From NCBI RefSeq assembly GCF_012275535.1, contig NZ_JAAVTK010000002.1, forward strand, positions 145,745 through 209,744: 64,000 nt of DNA, in the 5' to 3' direction. Shown in pieces: positions 44,518-51,498 of the stretch. Position 1 is the first letter of the stretch; every line of letters begins with the position of its first letter. The DNA comes from Hymenobacter artigasi (GTDB lineage: Bacteria; Bacteroidota; Bacteroidia; Cytophagales; Hymenobacteraceae). Below the pieces are notes generated by a model. The model ran no database searches and was not told where the DNA came from. It saw only the letters and a program-made list of their open reading frames with translations. Position numbers and translations under genes: made by a program.

Positions 44518-46113
44518 ATGAAACTTCGCTACCTTTTGCTGTTGATTTCGTTGGCCACGCTGGCCGACCTGGCACCGGTGCGCGCCCAGCACAAGCCCCC
44601 GCTACCGCCCCCCGCCGACGCGCCCCACCAGCCGGCCCGCACCGAGCTCCTGCTGGAGCGCCACGAAAGCGAGGTGCACGTGCAGCCCCTGGCCACCGAC
44701 AGCACCGTGGTGGTGCTGGTGGGCCGCGACCGGCCGCTGTCGAACAAAACCAAGTTCTCGTTTCAGCAGTACGACCGCGACCTGCACCTGCGGCAGGAGC
44801 TGCCGCTGGAAGTGGACGAGGAGTTTGATTTTGTTCGTATGTGCGCCGAGGGCACCACGGTGTACGCGTTGTTCACGTCGCACAGCACCGCCGGCCGGCT
44901 GCTGGTGGCCGCCTTCAATGGCCCGGTGAGCCAGACCCGTACCCAAACCTTCGATACCAAGCTCAGCCGCGAAGTGGTGGAGCTGAAGGCCCTCGATGGC
45001 CGCCTGTTTGCCACCGTGCTGCTAAACGACCAGCTGCACGTTACGGCCCTGCTGCTGGATGTGGCCACCGGCCAGATGCAGTACCTGCCCTCGGTGTACG
45101 AGCCGCTGCCCACCCAGCTCACCTTCGTGGCCGATGCTGCCACCCGCCGCGCCGAGTACGTGCTGAGCCAGACCAACGGCCGCAAAAGCCGCCTGCTCCT
45201 CAAGCAGCTCACCGACAAGGGCCAGCTCGTGAGCTCCGAATTTGTGCAGGCCGAGAGCGAGCGCAGCCTTATCACGGCCCAGCTCACACCGCCGCAGGAC
45301 ACCACGGCCCGCCTGCTCATGGGCACCTACTCGCTCCGCGACCCCACCTACGCGCAGGGCCTGTTTGCCACCGACCTGCGCCTGGGGGCCAGCACCGGCA
45401 TCAAGCCCCCGCTGCGGTTCTACGACTTCCTGCACCTCAAGCATTTCTTCGACTACCTCAAGCCCAGCCGCCAGGCCCGGCTGCGGCTGCGCACCGAGCG
45501 GCGCATTGCCCGCGCGGTGCCGCCCCTGCGCTGGCACTACCGGCTGCTGCTGCACGAGCTGCGGCCCCAGCCCGACGGCGGCTACGTGCTGGTGGCCGAA
45601 GTGTACTACCCGCACTACCGCTACAACAGCTACGGCAGCTACACCGGCCCGCTCAACAGCGGCATTGGCAACCAGTACGGCTCGCCCTACGGCAGCTCCC
45701 GGATTTTTGATGGCTACGAAACCACGCACGCCCTGGTATGCGGCTTCGACCGCGCCGGCAACCTTATCTGGGACAATACTTTTGTGGTAGAAAACCTGCG
45801 GCGCTCCGAGCGCGAAGAAGCTGTGCGCCTGCAAACCCTGCCCGATGGCCGCCTGGTGCTGGCCTACCTCGACGAGGAAAAGCTGCGCTACAAGCTGGTG
45901 AAGGGGGCCGAGTCGTCGCCCAACGACCAGCAGGTGCCCATCCAAATCGGGGCTGGCCCCAACGATAACGGCATCGAACACGCCACCGACACCTACCAAG
46001 CCGACCTACTGCCCTGGTTCGGCAGCCGCTTCGTGGCTACGGGCTACCAGCATGTGCGCGTGGAGCGTGGCAAAGACCGGGACGTTTTCTTCCTGAATTC
46101 GGTGGTGTTTTAA
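44518..46113 (+). CDS. Secreted protein of unknown function
   Basis: 531 aa. Signal peptide (LRYLLLLISLATLADLAPVRA-Q region) then a long beta-rich protein with repeated short blade-like units (EVHVQPLATDSTVVVLVGRD, GQMQYLPSVYEPLPTQLTFV, GGYVLVAEVYYPHYRYNSYG, LIWDNTFVVENLRRSEREEA), which recalls a beta propeller. A Tyr/Gly/Ser-rich loop is near residues 365-390. No family recognised. Confidence 0.78.
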   Translation: MKLRYLLLLISLATLADLAPVRAQHKPPLPPPADAPHQPARTELLLERHESEVHVQPLATDSTVVVLVGRDRPLSNKTKFSFQQYDRDLHLRQELPLEVDEEFDFVRMCAEGTTVYALFTSHSTAGRLLVAAFNGPVSQTRTQTFDTKLSREVVELKALDGRLFATVLLNDQLHVTALLLDVATGQMQYLPSVYEPLPTQLTFVADAATRRAEYVLSQTNGRKSRLLLKQLTDKGQLVSSEFVQAESERSLITAQLTPPQDTTARLLMGTYSLRDPTYAQGLFATDLRLGASTGIKPPLRFYDFLHLKHFFDYLKPSRQARLRLRTERRIARAVPPLRWHYRLLLHELRPQPDGGYVLVAEVYYPHYRYNSYGSYTGPLNSGIGNQYGSPYGSSRIFDGYETTHALVCGFDRAGNLIWDNTFVVENLRRSEREEAVRLQTLPDGRLVLAYLDEEKLRYKLVKGAESSPNDQQVPIQIGAGPNDNGIEHATDTYQADLLPWFGSRFVATGYQHVRVERGKDRDVFFLNSVVF

Positions 46114-46140
46114 GAAAAATCGTCTGTCATCCTGAGCGTA

Positions 46141-46254
46141 GCGCTTGTCATCCTGAGCGGAGCGAAGGACCTTATCACATAAGAACAGTTTGCAGTGATT
46201 TCAAACTGCTGCCAACGTGATAAGGTCCTTCGCTCCGCTCAGAATGACAAGCGC
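46141..46254. repeat. Dispersed long inverted repeat, family A copy 2
   Basis: GCGCTTGTCATCCTGAGCGG (46141-46160) and the next 18 bases pair with the reverse complement ending at 46254, one mismatch. A partial extra unit (TGTCATCCTGAGCGTAGCG) lies directly upstream. The centre holds a second small hairpin (CAGTTTG ... CAAACTG). Confidence 0.88.
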
Positions 46255-46260
46255 CTGCAC

Positions 46261-46290
46261 TTGTAGCCCAAACTACCTCCCCTACCTTTG
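46261..46290 (+). promoter_or_regulatory. Promoter of the 46295 lipoprotein gene
   Basis: TTG (46261-46263), 19 bases, then TACCTTTG (46283-46290). The ATG is only 5 bases after the -7 box, so transcription should begin at or next to the start codon (leaderless mRNA). Confidence 0.65.
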
Positions 46291-46294
46291 CCGC

Positions 46295-46849
46295 ATGATT
46301 ACCAAACTCCGCTTCCCCGTTCTTATTCTGTTTTTGCTGCTGGCGGGCTGCCGCGCCGGTGGCCCCGGCAGTCCTTCGCGCACCGTTTCTTCGTTTTTCT
46401 CGAAATACGATGGCCGCGAAGGCTTCAAAACCACCGAGTGGTCGGCCGACCTGCTCCAGCGCCTGGCCCTGGTGAAAGCCGCCAAGCTCCTCGGCGGCTC
46501 CGACCTCACCAACGCCATCACCGGCATTCGCTCGGCCAAGGTTATCAGCTTTGCGCCCACCACTACGTCGGCCAAAGAGCTGGCCAGCCAGGGCCTGCGC
46601 AGCGAAGCAGCTGGCATTTTACAAAACAATAAGTACGACGCACTTACGACCGCCGGCTTCGGCGGCAGCAACTATGCCGTGTCTACGCGCGGCTCGGGCA
46701 ATAGCATTTCGGAGTTTGCCGCCCTCGGCACCCTGCCCGACGTGGCCGATTCGTTCGTGCTGGTTTCGGTGCAGGGCAATTTCACCAGCGCCCAGGTAGC
46801 AGCCCTGAGCAAGTACCTGCCGCAGATTGTGCAGGCGACCAGTAAGTAA
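46295..46849 (+). CDS. DUF4252-like lipoprotein
   Basis: 184 aa. Signal peptide with lipobox LFLLLAGCRA. The mature start SSFFSKYDGREGFKTTEWSA and the later VLVSVQGNFTSAQVAALSKY resemble DUF4252 lipoproteins of Bacteroidota; function not known. The ATG at 46295 follows the promoter directly. Confidence 0.75.
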   Translation: MITKLRFPVLILFLLLAGCRAGGPGSPSRTVSSFFSKYDGREGFKTTEWSADLLQRLALVKAAKLLGGSDLTNAITGIRSAKVISFAPTTTSAKELASQGLRSEAAGILQNNKYDALTTAGFGGSNYAVSTRGSGNSISEFAALGTLPDVADSFVLVSVQGNFTSAQVAALSKYLPQIVQATSK

Positions 46850-46870
46850 GTTGGGCTGAGTTTTAATCCA

Positions 46871-46979
46871 AGAACGTCATGCCGAGCGCAGCCGAGGCAT
46901 CTCGCGTGCAGTAGTAAACCAATCGATTGAGTTACTACCCCACGCGAGATGCCTCGGCTGCGCTCGGCATGACGTTCTT
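46871..46979. repeat. Dispersed long inverted repeat, family B copy 2
   Basis: AGAACGTCATGCCGAGCGCA (46871-46890) and GCCGAGGCATCTCGCGTG pair almost perfectly over about 38 bases with the reverse complement ending at 46979. It lies between the convergent DUF4252-like and aminopeptidase genes. Confidence 0.88.
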
Positions 46980-47005
46980 TTCTATGCCTGTTATGCGCCT
47001 AAGAC

Positions 47006-48301
47006 CTATCGGCCCTGCGCCATCAAGGCCTCAATCTCATCGGCCTGAATTGGAATATTGGCCATCAAATCTTCATTGCCATTGGCCGTGAGCAGGATAT
47101 CATTTTCCAGGCGGATACCCAGGCCTTCCTCGGGAATGTAGATGCCGGGCTCGCAGGTATACACCATGCCCGCCTCGAAGGTGCGGTACTTGTAGCCCAC
47201 GTCGTGCACGTCGAGACCGAGGTAGTGGCTGGTGCCGTGCATGAAGTACTTCTTGTAGAGCGGCGCGGCGGGGTCCTGGTTCTTCACATCGGCGGCGTTC
47301 AGCAAGTCGAGCTTGATGAGCTGCTGCTCCATGGCTTCGCCCACCTGGCGGTGGTATTCTTCGATTTCGGTGCCGGGCACGAGGCGCGTCTTGGCGAAAT
47401 CCATCACGGCCAGTACGGCATCGTACACCTGGCGCTGGCGCGGGCTGAACTTGCCGTTGACTGGGATTGAGCGCGAAAGGTCGGCGGCGTAGTTAGCGTA
47501 TTCAGCCCCGAAATCGAGCAGAATCACCTCGCCGTCCTGGCACTGGTTGTCGTTGGTGGTGTAGTGCAGCACGGTGGCATTTTTGCCGCTGGCCACAATG
47601 CTGCCGTAGGCCGGCCCCCGGCTGCGGTTGCGCATGAACTCGTGCACGATTTCGGCCTCAATCTCAAACTCCCACACGCCCGGCTTCACAAAGCCCAGCA
47701 AGCGCCGGAATGCCTTACCCGTGATGTCGCAAGCCTGGCGCATCACCCGGATTTCCTCGGCGCTCTTGATGGCGCGCAGCTGGTGCAGCAGGCGCGCCGC
47801 CCGGCGGTAGGTGTGCAGCGGGTACTGGCTTTGCAGCATTTTGATAAAGCGGGCATCGCGCGTTTCCACCTCCACCACGGCCCGAATGTGCTCGTTGGAG
47901 GCCAGGTACACGTTTTCGGCCTCGTTCATAATCGCGGGCAGCACCGATTTGAAGCTCTCCAGCCACATAATGGTGGGGATGCCGGAGTTCTGACGGGCCT
48001 CGTCCTTGGTCAGCTTGTAGCCTTCCCAGATGAGAATGTGCTCGGAGGTTTCCTTCAAAAAGAGGATTTCACGGTGCTGGGGCAGCCGCGCATCGGGAAA
48101 AATAACGAGGATGCTTTCCTCCTGGTCTACGCCGGAGAGGTAGAACAGGTCGTTGCTCTGGCGAAATGCCATGGTGCCGTCGGCGTTGGTCGGCATCACG
48201 TCGTTGCTCTGGAAAATAGCCAGCGAGGCCGGCGGCAGCAGCTCGCGGAAGCGGCGGCGGTTTTCAATAAAAAGCTCGGGGGCAAGGGGAGCGTAGCGCA
48301 T
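47006..48301 (-). CDS. Xaa-Pro aminopeptidase (M24B)
   Basis: 431 aa, no signal peptide. An N-terminal aminopeptidase-P domain (FQSNDVMPTNADGTMAFRQS, NDLFYLSGVDQEESILVIFP) precedes the pita-bread metal domain. Metal ligands: EVILLDFGAEYANYAADLSR (two Asp), HGTSHYLGLDVHDVG (His), YTCEPGIYIPEEG (Glu) and IRLENDILLT (Glu). It removes N-terminal residues before proline. ATG 48301 (MRYAPLAPELFIENRRRF) begins the homologous region. Confidence 0.94.
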   Translation of the reverse strand: MRYAPLAPELFIENRRRFRELLPPASLAIFQSNDVMPTNADGTMAFRQSNDLFYLSGVDQEESILVIFPDARLPQHREILFLKETSEHILIWEGYKLTKDEARQNSGIPTIMWLESFKSVLPAIMNEAENVYLASNEHIRAVVEVETRDARFIKMLQSQYPLHTYRRAARLLHQLRAIKSAEEIRVMRQACDITGKAFRRLLGFVKPGVWEFEIEAEIVHEFMRNRSRGPAYGSIVASGKNATVLHYTTNDNQCQDGEVILLDFGAEYANYAADLSRSIPVNGKFSPRQRQVYDAVLAVMDFAKTRLVPGTEIEEYHRQVGEAMEQQLIKLDLLNAADVKNQDPAAPLYKKYFMHGTSHYLGLDVHDVGYKYRTFEAGMVYTCEPGIYIPEEGLGIRLENDILLTANGNEDLMANIPIQADEIEALMAQGR

Positions 48302-48397
48302 GGGCGGGAGTTGAGTTGGAATGGGGCCGCAAGTTAGGTAGCCGGCAGCCGGCATGGGCGGCAGCCACAAGCGGGCTTTAGCTGGAGCAAGAAACCA

Positions 48398-48432
48398 AAA
48401 AAGCCCTTGCTTACGGGAAGCAAGGGCTTTTT
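48398..48432 (-). terminator. Terminator of the GTPDMRY-repeat protein gene
   Basis: AAAAGCCCTTGCTT and AAGCAAGGGCTTTT pair around a 5-base loop, with T-runs on both sides, 20 bases after the gene end. Confidence 0.88.
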
Positions 48433-48452
48433 GAGCAGCAAACTGCTGGACC

Positions 48453-48908
48453 TTACATTTTGGTTGAGGTCTTTTTCACCGTCGTTTTGTTGGCTTGGTA
48501 GCGCATATCGGGCGTACCGTCGGCCTTCATCGGGCCGGTGTGCATCTTGGTGGTTTTGGTCGATTTGTTCTCCGAGTAGCGCATATCGGGCGTGCCATCG
48601 GCCTTCATTTTGGTGCTGCTGGTCGAAGTCGACGACTTGGTCATGCCCGAGGGCGTGGTCATCGTGCTCGATTTGCTGGTTGCAGTCGCGCCCCTGGTCG
48701 TGGTGCTCGACTTGGTCATGCCCGCCGGGTTGCTCATCGTCGATGATTTTACCGTGGTCCTGGTGGCGGGGGCCTGCATGGTTTTGGTCGTCGTCATTTT
48801 CGACGAGCTGGTGCTCATCTGGGTGCCGGCCGGCGTGGCAGTTTGGGCCTGGGCCACCGAACCACCAAGCAAGCTGAGAGAAACGAGGAATCCGAGAATG
48901 CGTTTCAT
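48453..48908 (-). CDS. Secreted low-complexity protein with internal repeats
   Basis: 151 aa. Signal peptide (KRILGFLVSLSLLGGSVAQA-Q). Two internal repeat types: KSSTMSNPAGMTKSST (54-69) and KSSTMTTPSGMTKSST (79-94), then MKADGTPDMRY twice (101-111, 127-137), the latter followed by (S/Q)(E/A)NK. The rest is Ser/Thr/Lys/Met-rich. GTPDMRY-type repeats occur in other small secreted Bacteroidota proteins, from memory. Function unknown; probably extracellular or periplasmic. Confidence 0.75.
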   Translation of the reverse strand: MKRILGFLVSLSLLGGSVAQAQTATPAGTQMSTSSSKMTTTKTMQAPATRTTVKSSTMSNPAGMTKSSTTTRGATATSKSSTMTTPSGMTKSSTSTSSTKMKADGTPDMRYSENKSTKTTKMHTGPMKADGTPDMRYQANKTTVKKTSTKM

Positions 48909-49107
48909 GATATTGGGCGTGAGAGTAAGCTGAATAATGTGGGAATGCGCCTCCTACGCGGTTTCGGGCCGCGTGGTTGGATAGCAATGTAGCTATTTTT
49001 TTACGCCTCCTGCCAACCTCGTTTTCTCGCTTGTGGCACGCGTTAAACCTTCCCGGCCGCCGGGCCTCCAACCCGCATCTTTTCTCCTATCACTGTTACT
49101 TATTCCC

Positions 49108-49446
49108 ATGAAAAATTCCTTGTTTTCGCTCCTCGCCGCCGTTGGTTTTCTGGCCGTTTCCTACACTTCCGCAGCGCAGGTCGTTACGCCCGGCATCAAT
49201 GCCCGCCAGCGCAACGAAAGCGCCCGAATCCGCCAGGGCGTGGCCACCGGCGAACTGACCCGCACCGAAGCGGCCCGCCTCAAAAGCCGCGAAGCTGATA
49301 TCCGGCAGGACAAGCGCGCCGCCCGCGCCGACGGCGTGGTAACCCGCGACGAGCGCCAGGACATCCGCAAGGATGAAGCCAAGGCCAGCCGCGCCATCTA
49401 CCGCCAGAAGCACGACGGCCAGGAGCGGCCCCGCGCCAAGCGCTAA
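49108..49446 (+). CDS. Small secreted basic/charged helical protein
   Basis: 112 aa from ATG 49108. Signal peptide (NSLFSLLAAVGFLAVSYTSA-A). The mature part is a highly charged helix-rich sequence with two related units, RIRQGVATGELTRTEAARLK and RAARADGVVTRDERQDIRKD, which look like helix-turn-helix repeats with an EF-hand-like DGVVTRDE turn. Function unknown. Own terminator at 49481-49518. Confidence 0.72.
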   Translation: MKNSLFSLLAAVGFLAVSYTSAAQVVTPGINARQRNESARIRQGVATGELTRTEAARLKSREADIRQDKRAARADGVVTRDERQDIRKDEAKASRAIYRQKHDGQERPRAKR

Positions 49447-49480
49447 GCGCGTCGGTAATACGACCTCCTTTTTCATCGCG

Positions 49481-49518
49481 AAAATCCCTGCATCTTTTGT
49501 CAGATGCAGGGATTTTTT
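49481..49518 (+). terminator. Terminator after the 49108 gene
   Basis: AAAATCCCTGCATCT and AGATGCAGGGATTTT are perfectly complementary around TTTGTC and continue into T. Confidence 0.9.
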
Positions 49519-49623
49519 ATTAATTATGATTGATATTTTAAATCTAATACTACTTTAGTGCAATCAATTACACTGCCGGCTAGCATATGCCGGTGTACAC
49601 TCCCACTTCCTGCCGCCTTATAT

Positions 49624-50019
49624 ATGAAGCACATTCTTTACTCTGTCCTAACCATCAGCGCTTTGTTTCTACTCGGGCCGGCTTCTGCCACCGCGGCCCC
49701 TACCCGCCACAGCCTGAGCGATACGCCCGCCGATGTGCAGCGCAAAGCCGCCGCCCGCGAGAAACAGACTGCCGCCCGTGAAAAAGTTGTTGCCGCTAAA
49801 GCGGCTAAGCAAGCTTCCAAAATGCAGCGCCTGGCCATCAAATCCCGCAAGGCCACGAGTAAGCTGCAACGGGCCATGCTCGTCCTTCTGGGCCTGGAAG
49901 AGAGCAAGGCCGTAACCTCGCCGGCCCGCCTGCGCCGCCAGCTCCACACCCACCAGAAACAGCTGAAGGCCCGGGCCCGCATGGCCGCCCGCGCCCATCG
50001 CCACCGCGCCCACGAGTAG
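49624..50019 (+). CDS. Small secreted basic protein, paralogue 1
   Basis: 131 aa from ATG 49624. Signal peptide (ILYSVLTISALFLLGPASATA-A region), then DTPADVQRKAAAREKQTAAR, RKATSKLQRAMLVLLGLEES, KAVTSPARLRRQLHTHQKQL and a His/Arg/Ala-rich end. The next gene at 50280 codes for a clear relative. Strong positive charge. Function unknown; could bind nucleic acid or acidic surface polymers, which is speculation. Confidence 0.75.
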   Translation: MKHILYSVLTISALFLLGPASATAAPTRHSLSDTPADVQRKAAAREKQTAAREKVVAAKAAKQASKMQRLAIKSRKATSKLQRAMLVLLGLEESKAVTSPARLRRQLHTHQKQLKARARMAARAHRHRAHE

Positions 50020-50043
50020 TATTCGTACTCACCTGGGTTGCTC

Positions 50044-50079
50044 AAAATGCCCTTTGCCGCCATGGCAAAGGGCATTTTT
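50044..50079 (+). terminator. Terminator after paralogue 1
   Basis: AAAATGCCCTTTGCC and GGCAAAGGGCATTTT pair around a 5-base loop and continue into T. Confidence 0.9.
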
Positions 50080-50279
50080 CTGTCTACTGGTTTTCGGTGG
50101 TTGTCTTGCGAGGCTCCAGCCATGCCTCACAGGTTTGCTATAAATAATTTGCTATTTTATTTAATAATATATATTTTGGTATATAATTAAATGAGCCAGT
50201 TGTGCCGGGCTACTCTGGGGGCCCGGGCGGCGTGTTGGCAATACTGCCCCACTGTTTGTGTCACCCTTTGCTATATCCC

Positions 50280-50654
50280 ATGAAAACGTATTGCTACTCG
50301 CTATTGGCAGCCGGTGGGCTGTTGTTGCTGTCGGGGAATGCTCCTGCGGTAGCTCGCCCGGCTTCGTCGCCTGCCGACAGCCCCACCGAAATCCAGCGCA
50401 AGACCGCGCGGGAACGCGCCATAGCCGCCAAAAAAGCTGCCCTCGTTACCCGTAATAATGCCCGCACCACCCGCAAAACGGCTACCAAGCTCAACCGCGC
50501 CGTACTGGTACTGCTGGGCCTGGAAGCCACTCGAAAAGTTACCTCCCCGGGCAAGCTGGACTGGCAGCTGCACCAGCATCAGCAGCAGCTGAAGCGACAG
50601 GCCCTGCACGCCTCGCAGGCCCGCAAACGGCGCTGCACCCGCGCGCTTAACTAG
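50280..50654 (+). CDS. Small secreted basic protein, paralogue 2
   Basis: 124 aa from ATG 50280. Signal peptide (YSLLAAGGLLLLSGNAPAVA-R). DSPTEIQRKTARERAIAAKK, TRKTATKLNRAVLVLLGLEA and RKVTSPGKLDWQLHQHQQQL match the 49624 product block by block, so the two arose by tandem duplication. The upstream gap (50130-50195) is unusually AT-rich. The stop codon lies within a 17-base direct repeat that flanks the following repeat element. Confidence 0.75.
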   Translation: MKTYCYSLLAAGGLLLLSGNAPAVARPASSPADSPTEIQRKTARERAIAAKKAALVTRNNARTTRKTATKLNRAVLVLLGLEATRKVTSPGKLDWQLHQHQQQLKRQALHASQARKRRCTRALN

Positions 50655-50862
50655 CTTGGTTGCGGAATAGCCGCAGCGCGGCGACAGGTTTGTAGAACAA
50701 GAGGGATAAACCGGAAAAAGCCGCGTAGCGGTGACAGAATCGCCCCGTTTTTCTGTCGCCGCTACGCGGCTTTCCCTCTTTTGTCCACCGTCCTGCTACA
50801 AACCTGTCGCCGCTACGCAGCTGTTGAGATACTTCGCAACTTGGGTTAACTAGCTTGGTTGC
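50647..50862. mobile_element. MITE-like element: family C hairpin flanked by 17-base direct repeats
   Basis: TTAACTAGCTTGGTTGC occurs at 50647-50663 and again at 50846-50862. The 182 bases between are a nested inverted repeat: an outer arm with GCGACAGGTTTGTAG and its partner CTACAAACCTGTCGC, and an inner arm AAAGCCGCGTAGCGGTGACAG (20 bases from 50717) pairing with CTGTCGCCGCTACGCGGCTT. The direct repeats look like a target-site duplication. No coding capacity. A related copy lies at 40019-40123. Confidence 0.65.
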
Positions 50863-51043
50863 TCGTTGAACGCTTGTAAGCTGCATTTTAGGACCAGAAA
50901 CGAGCAACCAGAAACTTATTGAAACTTCTGGCTCAAGAGTTACCGGCGTGCCAGCAGCTAGTTAGGTCCGGCTGTAACAGCCGGCCACAAAAAAGCCCTT
51001 TGCCAGTGCGGCAAAGGGCTTCTTCAGCGTCAAGCGGCGGCGA
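50655..51043. other. Intergenic region holding a repeat element and a terminator
   Basis: 389 bases without a gene: the family C element, a small hairpin CCGGCTGTAACAGCCGG (50969-50985) and the trxA terminator. Confidence 0.6.
50989..51023 (-). terminator. Terminator of trxA
   Basis: AAGCCCTTTGCC and GGCAAAGGGCTT pair around a 5-base loop; on the minus strand six T follow, 20 bases after the trxA stop. Confidence 0.88.
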
Positions 51044-51373
51044 TTAAGCCGTTACCTGGGCTTCCAGTTTTTGGGCGAGTACGTGCTTGGGCACGGCGCC
51101 TACTTGCTTATCAACGATTTGACCGTTTTTAAATACCAGCAGCGTCGGGATGCTACGGATACCGAACTTCATGGAAGTCTGGGGATTGGCATCAACGTCA
51201 ACTTTGCCGACAATGACTTTGCCTTCGTATTCGCCGGCCAGCTCTTCCACTACGGGGCCTACCATGCGGCAGGGGCCACACCACTCGGCCCAGAAATCGA
51301 CCAGTACGGGCTTATCGCCGCTGATGATTTCGTCAAAGTTGGCGTCGGTTATCTCAATTGCTTTGTGTCCCAT
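51044..51373 (-). CDS. trxA: Thioredoxin
   Basis: 109 aa, no signal peptide. Active site [20 protein letters not shown] and the cis-proline loop [20 protein letters not shown] are canonical. It reduces protein disulfides in the cytoplasm with electrons from thioredoxin reductase. Length and start are standard. Confidence 0.97.
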   Translation of the reverse strand: MGHKAIEITDANFDEIISGDKPVLVDFWAEWCGPCRMVGPVVEELAGEYEGKVIVGKVDVDANPQTSMKFGIRSIPTLLVFKNGQIVDKQVGAVPKHVLAQKLEAQVTA

Positions 51374-51498
51374 TTCAATTTGGGTTGAGGTTAATTAGAA
51401 TAGTCTGGCGTATACGGCCAACGGGGTCGCAAGGTAGCAGATTGGATGGTAAAACAGCGGGGCCGGGGGAAAGTTCAGTAGGTTGGGCCAAGCCTGGT

